Of a stretch of 17,936 nucleotides of DNA, positions 7,695 through 15,600 are shown one piece after another. The notes under the pieces are model-generated. The model had not been told where the DNA came from and ran no database searches. It saw only the letters and a program-made list of their open reading frames with translations. Position 1 is the stretch's first letter, and each line of letters begins with the position of its first letter. A program made the position numbers and the translations under genes. Origin of the DNA: Bacteroidota bacterium (GTDB taxonomy: Bacteria > Bacteroidota > Rhodothermia > Rhodothermales > Bin80); assembly GCA_026702635.1 (NCBI GenBank), contig JAPPBZ010000180.1, positions 1 through 17,936 of the forward strand. The letters run 5' to 3'.

Positions 7695-9059
7695 ATGGAT
7701 TTTATTTCGCTCGGCAGGGCCAACGACATTGGCGCAAGCTGCCACTACCTTGGAGTGAACGGCAGTGGAATTGTCTTGGATGCTGGTGCTGATCCGAATG
7801 GAGAAGGTCCTGCCTCGCTGCCGGATTTTTCTCCTATAGAACATCACAACGTCGATCATGTGTTCATTACCCATGCACACCATGATCATATTGGCAGCAT
7901 CCCGAACTTGAATGCTAAGTGGCCGATGGCCTGGATGCACCTGACGCCTGCCACACGGACCTTGACAACCTTCATGCTGTACGCATCTGCCAGGCTCCAG
8001 AGACGCAAGTTTGATGAGGGCTCGTCCCCGTTCCGTGCGTTGTTTGACGAAGAGGACCTGGATGATGTATTTGATGTGCTTTGTACCCACGATTATGATC
8101 AGTGGATTGATCTGGGATCGGAGCATCTGCGAGCCAAGCTCCACTATTCTGGACATTTGTTGGGATCTGCAGGTGTACTGCTCTCTACCCCCGATCATCG
8201 CCGGATATATTACACCAGCGACACCCGCTCAGAGGCACAGACAATGATTCCGGGAGCGGCGCATCCTTCTGCACCGATTGATGTACTCATCATGGAGTCT
8301 ACACTCGGTGCGGATCCGGTTGCGGAAACCGTGACCCGCCCCGAGGAAGAAGTCCGGTTTGCCCGGAGGCTTGCATCCGTTCTAGACCGGGGAGGAACGG
8401 TACTCCTACCGGTATTCATGTTAGGACGAGCCCAGGAGATCCTCGCCCTGCTTGGACGCTTCAAGATGCAAAACCTGATTGATCCAGAGACTCCTATCTA
8501 CACGGCGGGAGGACTGCGCGAAGTCTCGCGAATCTATGATGATTACCGCTTATCTACACCTCGAATTGATCCCGATTTTGAGGTCTATTCCGTTGATCAA
8601 AAGCGATTTCCAAGAACGCGCAAGGCTCGAAACAGAGTTCTAAACCAACCCGGGATCCTTGTCCTGACCAGTGGCATGATGATTGAGCGAACGCTGTCGC
8701 ACCAGGTTGCCGTCGAGCTCCTCGAAAATGAGAAGCATGCCATCTTTTTTGTCGGGTTCAGCAAAGAAGATCTGCCTGCAGGGAAGCTACTTCATGCAGC
8801 ACAGAGTGGAGCGGAGGGGATGCTGCTTAGCCCTGACCGGGGGATGCAACAGATCGAATGCGAGGTAGATCGTTTTCGTTTCAGCGGGCATGCCCACCGC
8901 AGAGAGCTCACGGCGCTTGCCAAAAAGCTTCAACCCGATACAATCATCCTGGTGCATGGAGAAGCTGAGGCCAAGCGCTGGCTGAAGCAAAACCTTCGTG
9001 AGCATTGCCCCGAAGCCCGTGTACTGACCCCTTCCCAGGGCGAACGTGTCACCTTATAG
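7695..9059 (+). CDS. Beta-CASP metallo-beta-lactamase ribonuclease-like protein
   Basis: A 454-residue metallo-beta-lactamase-fold protein of the CPSF/YSH1/RNase J superfamily, expected to process or degrade RNA. Metal motifs are HAHHDHIG (60-67), H153 in YSGHLLGSAG, and the Asp of YTSDT (172-176). The beta-CASP features follow: ESTLG (201-205; motif A), SGHAHRREL (397-405; motif B His), and VHGE (420-423; motif C). The C-terminal ~60 residues form the RMMBL segment. It is shorter than bacterial RNase J (~550) and lacks a dedicated C-terminal dimerisation domain, so it resembles the archaeal/bacterial CPSF-like group (YSH1-type exonucleases). It begins 9 bases after the transaldolase gene and closes the operon. 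Nuclease activity is inferred from the family; an atypical hydrolase role remains possible. Confidence 0.9.
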   Translation: MDFISLGRANDIGASCHYLGVNGSGIVLDAGADPNGEGPASLPDFSPIEHHNVDHVFITHAHHDHIGSIPNLNAKWPMAWMHLTPATRTLTTFMLYASARLQRRKFDEGSSPFRALFDEEDLDDVFDVLCTHDYDQWIDLGSEHLRAKLHYSGHLLGSAGVLLSTPDHRRIYYTSDTRSEAQTMIPGAAHPSAPIDVLIMESTLGADPVAETVTRPEEEVRFARRLASVLDRGGTVLLPVFMLGRAQEILALLGRFKMQNLIDPETPIYTAGGLREVSRIYDDYRLSTPRIDPDFEVYSVDQKRFPRTRKARNRVLNQPGILVLTSGMMIERTLSHQVAVELLENEKHAIFFVGFSKEDLPAGKLLHAAQSGAEGMLLSPDRGMQQIECEVDRFRFSGHAHRRELTALAKKLQPDTIILVHGEAEAKRWLKQNLREHCPEARVLTPSQGERVTL

Positions 9060-9084
9060 GAGGCATAATTCTAATTGCACAAAT

Positions 9085-9116
9085 CCCGTTTTAATGCGCA
9101 TGCACCGCCAAACGGG
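9085..9116. terminator. Weak inverted repeat between convergent genes
   Basis: CCCGTTT (9085-9091) pairs perfectly with AAACGGG (9110-9116) around an 18-base loop that itself contains the self-complementary TGCGCA. It lies between two convergent genes, where a bidirectional terminator is expected. The loop is long and there is no good T-run, so this is a modest candidate. The rest of 9060-9222 shows nothing further that I can support. Confidence 0.3.
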
Positions 9117-9222
9117 TATACTTTGTGAGGTCTGCACACTACCTGTGGCAATTCTATTAGTCAAGGGAAACACCGCTATGATCGCGAAGACGATGGCGAT
9201 GTCACCAGCTATCGTCTCGTAT

Positions 9223-11472
9223 TCAACCGCCGGGCTTCTGGATTGCGGAGACGGCCTGGACGAATCCCCGTGCCGTGAAGGAGCCAGCGTAGTAGCGACA
9301 CCCGAGGAGAATTAAGGGCACTGTTGTCCTTCTCGCGACCTCAAGAGCGAACGGACCGATAGAAGGTTTGTGCCGACGACGGCTTTCCATCCCCATCACG
9401 AGAAGGTCACTCTCTGATGCCCTGGATACAATACTAGCGACTGGATCGTCCACTAAATCGATTTCCACCTGATATGGCCCCGCAGCTTCGTCCCTGGCAA
9501 GACGTTGGATCGTTTGCAGGCGTCGCCGCTGGGTGTCCGCTCTTGTGTCGGAAGGCAACGCCTGTACAAACGTCAAATCAGGAGGAGTTGTGCGAGACAA
9601 GCTGGCCAACAAACGTGCACGCAAAAGACTATGTACGCGCTGACCCCGGACTGGCACGAGAATGCGCGTCGCTTCAGAGATACGCCACCGCGGCGGAGCG
9701 CGCACAATGACCACATCCGCATCGATGGCTGAGATCAATCCTTCCAGTCGGGCTTCTACTCCGGGTTTCTCAATACGAGGCAGGCCGAGGAGCACAGTTT
9801 CACAGCCGTGCTCATTTGCTACGCGGGCGATTTCCTCCCATACGTCGGATGCTACCGTAAACAGCGTTTCCGGACTCGCAGTGACGTCAAGGCTCTGACC
9901 GAAAGACTCGGCCAAAATATCCTTTGCGTCGCGGATTATTGCGTCGCCGGGCATTTGATCCGGGCGCAGCACTGAAAGAAGAACCGCCTTCCCCGCATTC
10001 GGTGTGCACACCGTTGCAGCTACGTTGGACAGGCTCGCGGCACTTGCCGGATTTGCGATCGGTGCAAGAACAAGCGGGTTCCGCCCCCTTGAGCGAGCCA
10101 GCTCTGGGTCCTTGGCTTCAGCGCTCGCATCAGCCACTCTTGCTCCAGGTGCAAGAGCCATGAGATACAGGACCATGCCGACACCCAGCCACAGGGCCGC
10201 GACACGGCCCGCTTCAGGTACAACGACGGCCTGAAATACTGCCAAACCCAGGCAGAAAATCACCCCTAGGACAGGTAGCACTGGAAGGCGTGCCTCCCCG
10301 GAGCGCCGGAGAGTAAGAATCGCAGTACAATGTACCATGGCGAATGAAACGAGAAATATCAGGCTTGCGGCTGCTCCCGCTGCTGCCACGTTGTCCACTG
10401 CGAGTACAATTACGACCATCATCCCTCCGGTCGTGATCACTGCAATAGCTGGCGCTCCCGTCCGTCCGCGTATCTGTCCGATTTGACGCGGAAGTGTGCG
10501 GTCTCGGGCCATAGAAAATGCCACGCGAGAGGCACCGTACAAGTTGGCATGCAGGGCCGACAGCATCGACAGAATGCCGGCGCCGATCACGAGCCAATAA
10601 CCGGGCACTCCCAAGTACCGGTCCACGGCCTCTGCAACGAGCCCCTCTGGGTTAGCTTGCGCCGCTGCAAGGATTCCTTCGGGTGGAGCCCCCACCGTTG
10701 CAACTATGGCAAGAAGCGGTAGGTAGATCACAAGCGTAATGCCGAGGGCGGCGTACATCGCGAACGGTACGGTACGTTGCGGGTTCTTCACTTCGCCCCC
10801 AACGGCGGCGATCAGGTCGAATCCCTGGAGAGCGATGAAGGTATAGCCCATTGCCTGGACAATCCCCAATGCACCACCGGGTGCAAATGGGCGCAAGCGC
10901 CCGACTGCCTCGACCGGACTCCCGCTTAGCCATACCCACACTCCTCCGGCTACGAGAAGCCCAAAGACGACCACCTTACCAACCGTGGCCGCATTGCCGC
11001 CTCCTGCCGAGCGTCCCACAAGAATCCACGAATAAACCCCGATCGCAGCGAGTGCTAGCAGGAGTTCTCCTCGCCCGTCTCCGATCCAGTTCCACTGTCC
11101 CATGAAAGCTGGAAATAGTCGGATTGCACCTTCAACGGCGAAGACAGCGAAGCCGAGCGCATAGAGCACGCCGGCTACGATCGAGGCGAACCAAACTACC
11201 CAGCCCACGATGAATGCAACCTCGATCGAGACTACTCGCTTCGCGTAGGCATACGTGCCGCCGGATTCAGGGTAGCGGGAGGCTAGTCGCACAAAGCTGG
11301 CTGCCGTAAGGAACGCAATGCCGCCGTTGAGTGCAAAGGCTACGATAGCAGCCGAACCGGCAGTGGCGAAGGCAACGCCGGCAAGCGCAAGAATGCCGCC
11401 CCCAACTATCGCGCCCACGCCAAGTGCGGTCGCGCCGAAACGACCTAAATGCCGTTCGTCACTGTCGCTCAT
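9223..11472 (-). CDS. APC-superfamily amino acid permease with two C-terminal universal-stress domains
   Basis: A 749-residue inner-membrane transporter. Residues ~12-445 are an APC-superfamily permease with about twelve hydrophobic segments. Visible signatures are the first-helix GAIVGGGILALAG (20-32), RYPESGGTYAYAKR (66-79), and the TM6 region TFIALQGFDLIAAVGGEVKNPQRTVP, all typical of amino acid/polyamine/cation transporters. A cytoplasmic tail follows with two UspA-like domains: ~464-593 (NPLVLAPIANP ... VVIVRAP) and ~602-725 (TRILVPVRG ... DLLVMGMESRRR ... TTVPLILLG). Such fusions may gate transport by nucleotide or stress status; that is inferred. The second domain keeps the G-rich stretch only in degenerate form, so ATP binding is uncertain. 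Substrate cannot be read from sequence. It stands alone, convergent with the operon to its left and divergent from the STAS gene to its right. Its codons look somewhat more GC-rich than its neighbours', which could reflect separate acquisition. Confidence 0.92.
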   Translation of the reverse strand: MSDSDERHLGRFGATALGVGAIVGGGILALAGVAFATAGSAAIVAFALNGGIAFLTAASFVRLASRYPESGGTYAYAKRVVSIEVAFIVGWVVWFASIVAGVLYALGFAVFAVEGAIRLFPAFMGQWNWIGDGRGELLLALAAIGVYSWILVGRSAGGGNAATVGKVVVFGLLVAGGVWVWLSGSPVEAVGRLRPFAPGGALGIVQAMGYTFIALQGFDLIAAVGGEVKNPQRTVPFAMYAALGITLVIYLPLLAIVATVGAPPEGILAAAQANPEGLVAEAVDRYLGVPGYWLVIGAGILSMLSALHANLYGASRVAFSMARDRTLPRQIGQIRGRTGAPAIAVITTGGMMVVIVLAVDNVAAAGAAASLIFLVSFAMVHCTAILTLRRSGEARLPVLPVLGVIFCLGLAVFQAVVVPEAGRVAALWLGVGMVLYLMALAPGARVADASAEAKDPELARSRGRNPLVLAPIANPASAASLSNVAATVCTPNAGKAVLLSVLRPDQMPGDAIIRDAKDILAESFGQSLDVTASPETLFTVASDVWEEIARVANEHGCETVLLGLPRIEKPGVEARLEGLISAIDADVVIVRAPPRWRISEATRILVPVRGQRVHSLLRARLLASLSRTTPPDLTFVQALPSDTRADTQRRRLQTIQRLARDEAAGPYQVEIDLVDDPVASIVSRASESDLLVMGMESRRRHKPSIGPFALEVARRTTVPLILLGCRYYAGSFTARGFVQAVSAIQKPGG

Positions 11473-11532
11473 TTACTCGTGTAAGGAATTTTCTCTGAGC
11501 TAGCAACCTGCGGATAAAGTCGGGGGTTCCAG

Positions 11533-11544
11533 AATTCTAGAATT
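11533..11544. repeat. 12-base perfect palindrome AATTCTAGAATT
   Basis: A gapless 12-base palindrome sits 61-72 bases upstream of the permease ATG and is embedded in the overlapping palindromes AGAATTCT and TTCTAGAA. Its position would suit an operator for the permease. AT-rich palindromes also arise by chance, so this is only a candidate. Confidence 0.3.
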
Positions 11545-11694
11545 GATGGGATATATTTCCAAGAAGCACCTATGTTCAGATTCAACAGTGCAAATTCATG
11601 GCATTAGTAAACGAAGACTGCCACTCAAAAAGAGTCGCGATCTGGACTGATTTGGAGTACACAGGGGCACGAAAAATAGAAGTCTCTTCGTAAC

Positions 11695-11726
11695 TTTGTG
11701 TGACGCAGAGATCTTTTGTATCTTAC
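11695..11726 (+). promoter_or_regulatory. Candidate Bacteroidota-type promoter for the STAS-PKS unit
   Basis: TTTG at 11695-11698 is followed after 20 bases by TATCTTAC at 11719-11726, which matches TAnnTTTG in the TA and first two T positions. Transcription would start near 11733, leaving a leader of roughly 105 bases before the STAS ATG. The match is weaker than that at 2336-2366. Confidence 0.35.
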
Positions 11727-11839
11727 GCCACATGGAAGGCGCGGTATTGTGTGCACTTGCCTGATTGCCTATCCAGAGTCCCTTCCTGTACTTCAGAGAA
11801 CTGAACAACCATGAGTACCCGATAAAGACGTAATCCAAT

Positions 11840-12187
11840 ATGAGAATTGACATCAAATGGCAGCGCGAGGGAGACATCGCAATCGCGGCTCTGCTCGGCC
11901 GTATTGACAGCGGTAACAGCAACCACCTCTTGACCATGCTAGAGGAAGGTCTTGAGCCTAGTGATCGTGCTCTGCTACTGGACTTCGAAAAAGTATCGTT
12001 TATTAGCAGTGCTGGCCTTCGCGTCTGCTTAATCCTCGCCAAAAAGCTCTCCGGCGAGGGAAAGGCGTTCGAAATATGCTCGCTTTCCGACCTCAACCGT
12101 GAGGTTGTTGCGGTGAGCGGCTTTGATGAATTGATCCCAGTGCGCGATGCGACTGAGGATGCACTGTCATCCTTGCAGAGTTCCTAA
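11840..12187 (+). CDS. STAS-domain anti-sigma factor antagonist
   Basis: The 115-residue protein is a single STAS domain of the SpoIIAA/RsbV type, the anti-anti-sigma switch of partner-switching systems. The core motif is LLLDFEKVSFISSAGLRVCL (45-64). By alignment with SpoIIAA DSSG, the phosphorylatable serine is S57, so the protein should be controlled by phosphorylation. A GRID turn (20-23) and a C-terminal helix also fit. In the known systems the unphosphorylated form binds an RsbW-like kinase and releases its sigma factor or other target. No kinase or sigma gene is adjacent. The next two genes on the strand are a 94-residue helical protein and a giant polyketide synthase, which suggests a regulatory role for lipid/polyketide synthesis, though this is inference. 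The ATG has no SD. A sulfate-transporter-type STAS is excluded because no membrane part is present. Confidence 0.93.
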   Translation: MRIDIKWQREGDIAIAALLGRIDSGNSNHLLTMLEEGLEPSDRALLLDFEKVSFISSAGLRVCLILAKKLSGEGKAFEICSLSDLNREVVAVSGFDELIPVRDATEDALSSLQSS

Positions 12188-12201
12188 TCGCATTTTTTCA
12201 C

Positions 12202-12220
12202 CAGATGGGCATCTGTTTTT
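12202..12220 (+). terminator. Short hairpin with T-run after the STAS gene
   Basis: CAGAT (12202-12206) and ATCTG (12211-12215) form a five-pair stem with a GGGC loop, directly followed by TTTTT. The layout is that of an intrinsic terminator, but the stem is short, so partial termination or attenuation between the STAS gene and the next gene is more likely than a full stop. Confidence 0.4.
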
Positions 12221-12246
12221 AACCCATTCTCCAGATAAAAAACCCA

Positions 12247-12531
12247 ATGACTGACAACAACGACCGAATCATCACCGTCAAGAATTCACTTGACATGAAC
12301 ATCCTCGGGGACAATATTTCTGATATCACCGACTTCGCCGTGGAAAAGTACGAGTTTCGTCATGACGCAACCCTCTCCAGTGAGACCCGGGATGCAGCTG
12401 TTAAAGAGACTCGAGAAGCCCTTTGGGAAATGGTTGAGAAGCTCAAGTTGAAGCGCCAACAGATCCTGAAGACGTTCTTTGAAAAGGCCGATGAGACGGT
12501 GAATCGAGTCGTCAGCGACATGCAGGAATAG
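12247..12531 (+). CDS. 94-residue charged helical protein of unknown function
   Basis: I do not recognise this protein. It is soluble, with no signal peptide or membrane segment. The N-terminal ~45 residues are mixed (MTDNNDRIITVKNSLDMN, then ISDITDFAVEKYEF). Residues ~48-93 are strongly helical and heptad-like, rich in Lys and Glu (ETREALWEMVEKLKLKRQQ, then FFEKADETVNRVVSDMQ), consistent with a coiled coil or helical bundle. It lies 59 bases after the STAS gene and 99 bases before the polyketide synthase ATG on the same strand, so it is a candidate adaptor, docking or regulatory partner of one of them. Its reality as a gene is supported by a clean ATG, coding-like composition and tight placement between two certain genes; its function cannot be stated. 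An anti-sigma-like partner for the STAS protein is possible, but there is no ATPase motif. Confidence 0.72.
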   Translation: MTDNNDRIITVKNSLDMNILGDNISDITDFAVEKYEFRHDATLSSETRDAAVKETREALWEMVEKLKLKRQQILKTFFEKADETVNRVVSDMQE

Positions 12532-12549
12532 GCAACCCCTTACGGTTGC
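12532..12549 (+). other. Small hairpin immediately after the 94-residue gene
   Basis: GCAACC (12532-12537) and GGTTGC (12544-12549) form a perfect six-pair stem with a 6-base loop starting on the base after the stop codon. No T-run follows, so it is not a standard terminator and is compatible with readthrough into the polyketide synthase gene. The remaining bases to 12630 hold a repeated CCAACAC (12564-12570 and 12610-12616) and nothing else I can name. Confidence 0.3.
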
Positions 12550-12630
12550 AGTAAAACGTGCTTCCAACACGACTTCCCCCCGGTGGCTTCTTGATACGGT
12601 TGGGGCTCTCCAACACTTGAGCAGAATGAG

Positions 12631-15600
12631 ATGTCACATATACCGCGAGATTCTCCAGTTGCGATTGTGGCGTACGGTTACCGGATGCCCGGGGGGATCC
12701 GTACCGACTCGGACTTCTGGCAACTATTGTCCGAGCGCGAGATCGTCCGGGAACCCATCATTGACAGGTATGGCAGAGGGTATCGTCCAATCGGCCAATT
12801 TTCTGGCCCAGGACGGTTTGCCAGCCCGTATGAAGGCCTCATTCGCGAGGATGGCGAGAAGCTGATCGACCCCAAGCTCTTCGGCCTGTCACAGGACGAG
12901 ATGCTTTTTATGGATCCCCAGATACGCATGCTGCTGGGTTGTTCCTGGGAAACTTTTGAGCGTGCTGGCTGGGATTTTCATTCGCTGCGCAACAGCTCCA
13001 CTGGTGTTTTCATTGGCGCACAGGTGCCGGCCGTGGCCAGCTGGCGACCAATGCACGGCGCGGGACCATTCGATGTCACTACGATCAGTCTCGCGATGCT
13101 CGCCAATCGCATTTCCTACCATTTTAATCTGATGGGGCCGTCCGCTACATACTGCACGGCCTGCTCCGCAAGTATCACTGCGCTTCATGCAGCAATATCC
13201 GCGATCCGATCTGGCGACTGTAAACAAGCACTTGTGGGATCGGTGAATTACCTGGGCACCTCTCGTCTCAGTGCCTCCTTCAATGCCCTGGGGGTCATCA
13301 GCCCTGACGGCAAGTGCCACTCTTTTGATGCCGATGCGAACGGCTATATCCGTTCGGAGGGGGCGTTCATCTTCGCTCTCAAACCTCTACAGGAAGCCGA
13401 AAATGACGGCGACCACATCCACGCCGTCATTGAAGCAACTTCCGTTAACGCGGCGGGGGCAGCTGACGGGAGTAGTGGACTGGCACAGGGACGCTATATC
13501 ACCGCACCCACCCGTCATGCACAGGTAGACCTGATGCGCACCGCCTGTGCTCGTGCGGGGCGCACACCCGAAGAGTTCGATTATGTCGAAGCGCATGCGA
13601 CGGGAACTGTCGTCGGTGATCGTATAGAGGGCAATGCAATCATTGAGGCCTTCGGTGGGATTGACCGCGGCGTGCCACTGCGGATTTCGAGCGTGAAGAG
13701 CAACTTGGGGCATATGGAAGCGGCGGCGTTTCATTGCGCTCTACTAAAAATCATCCTGATGATGCAGAGGCGTACTTTTGCGCCTACGTCAAAGAACTAT
13801 GTCGTTCCGAACCCCGAGATAAATTTTGAAAACGGTGCTGTGCAGGTGCAGACTGTCTGCGAGGCGTTCCCGGAGCGACCAGTCGTGGTCGGCATCAACT
13901 CGTTTGGGTTCGGCGGTGCCAACGGACATTGCGTGATTCGAGAATACCGACCATCACGCCCGCGCATCTGGTCATCCGATCTGTCCCCGGATGGGGGGAA
14001 GATGATCCCACTCTCGGCGCGCACCAATGAAGCACTCACGCGAAGCGCACGACAGTTGCGGGAAATGCTCGCAGAAGATGACACCGACCTCTATACAATC
14101 GCAGGCAACCTTTGTCGGCGCCGTACACATTTTGCAACGCGAACAGCTTTTGCAGTACATGATCGCAACGAGCTACTGGCATCCCTAGACGAGTTCATTG
14201 AGAACGCATCAGGCGGAACAACCGTTAGGGAAGGGGAACAGCGAATCGCGATGATGTTTGCAGGACAGGGCACCCAATGGTCCGGTTGTGGCCGGGGACT
14301 GTATGACGCTGACCCCGTTTTCCGTAGAGTGATTGACGCAGTTGAGGGCCATTGGAAGGAATTTTCAGATGTCTCGCTACGCGACATTTGCTTCAACGCT
14401 CCCCAAGAAGAACTCGACGAGGTTCGATTTGCCCAGCCGGCAATCTTTATGATCCAGTGCGCCCTCTTTGAGCTTTTTAAGACCTGGGGGGTACATCCAG
14501 AATGCGTCATCGGGCACAGTTCAGGCGAGGTCGCTGCTGCCTATGCCTCTGGCATGCTGTCGCTTGCAGAGGCAACGCAATTGGTCTACCACCGCGCTAC
14601 CCTTCAGCAGTGTGTGGCCGACTCGGGTCGAATGCTCGCCATCGGCTTGGATCTCTCAGGCGTGGAAGAACTGCTTGATTCGCTCGGTATCGCTTTTCGG
14701 CCTGACGAGAAACGGCCGACCCAGGTGGAGATCGCCTGCGAGAATGCGCCAGCAAGTGTAGTCATTTGTGGCAAAGAAGCAAAGCTGAGACCGGTCATGG
14801 CGGAACTGGATCGTCGTAATCTGCAAAACCAGTTGCTTGCGGGCAATATCGCGTTCCACTCCTCCGCCATGGACCCCATCCACGATGATGTGCAGCAAGC
14901 TCTGTCTTTTTTGGATAAGAGCACATTTGATGGCAGCATCCCTTTCATTTCTTCCGTGACCGGCAAGCAAACGGAGCGTCTAGATGGAGCGTACTGGTGG
15001 ACAAATATTCGGAGACCCGTGCAGTTTGCACAAGGGGTCAGCACGATTATGCGTGATTTCAAGCCCGATATATTTCTTGAGATCTCCCCGCACGGTGCAC
15101 TTCAATCGGCGGTCAGTCAATGTCTCGAACAGGCATCGCCAATTCCGGTCCGCATTCCAAGCCTCTATCGAAATTCGGATGATCGGCTCGGTTTCCAACA
15201 GGCGCTGGCTTCGCTCTTCAAATCCGGCGTGGCTCTGGATTTCGCAGCTCAGTACCCGCGGCCCAAGCCCATTTCCCATCTACTTCCTGGACATCCTCGG
15301 GACAGGCAGGCGGCGATCAACATCCTCAGCGATGACGAATTCTTCGTCCAACAAGGCCAATACTCTCATGGACCACTGATTGGGCACAGAGTACCGAGCG
15401 ACCACCTTCTCTTCGAATCCCGGCTCTCCGTGAAGGACTTCCCCTGGTTAGCAGACCACCGCGTGCACCATGCTGCGATCATGCCTGCTGCCGGCTATAT
15501 CGAACTGATCCTTCAGGCCTTCGAAGGCGTTCCTGTTCACTTCGAAGTGCTTGAATTCCTTCAGCCGTGCCCGATTCCCAGGACACCTGTTCGGCTCCAG

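Larger units (their letters stand above)
11473..11839. other. Gene-free stretch between permease and STAS gene
   Basis: These 367 bases lie between divergent genes. I see no convincing ORF, tRNA or repeat array. The left part contains a palindrome and the right part a plausible promoter, both listed separately. The middle (about 11545-11690) shows nothing I can name. Confidence 0.6.

Noticed and set aside
7689..8198. Open frame of 169 codons on the minus strand
   Set aside because: It is antisense to the metal-binding domain of the beta-CASP nuclease and shows no recognisable motif.
9046..9315. Plus-strand frame of 89 codons across the convergent junction
   Set aside because: It overlaps the ends of both flanking genes, has no family resemblance and no plausible ribosome binding site.
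11596..12096. Open frame of 166 codons on the minus strand
   Set aside because: It lies opposite the STAS gene, whose protein motifs are clear. The antisense translation is Ser/Arg-rich and matches no family.
12595..12602. TACGGTTG as a -7 box for a PKS-specific promoter
   Set aside because: It resembles TAnnTTTG, but no TTTG or TTG lies at the right distance upstream, where the sequence is C-rich.
12617..12865. Short plus-strand frame at the start of the PKS
   Set aside because: It is an out-of-frame reading; the frame starting at 12631 gives an unmistakable ketosynthase that continues unbroken to the window end.
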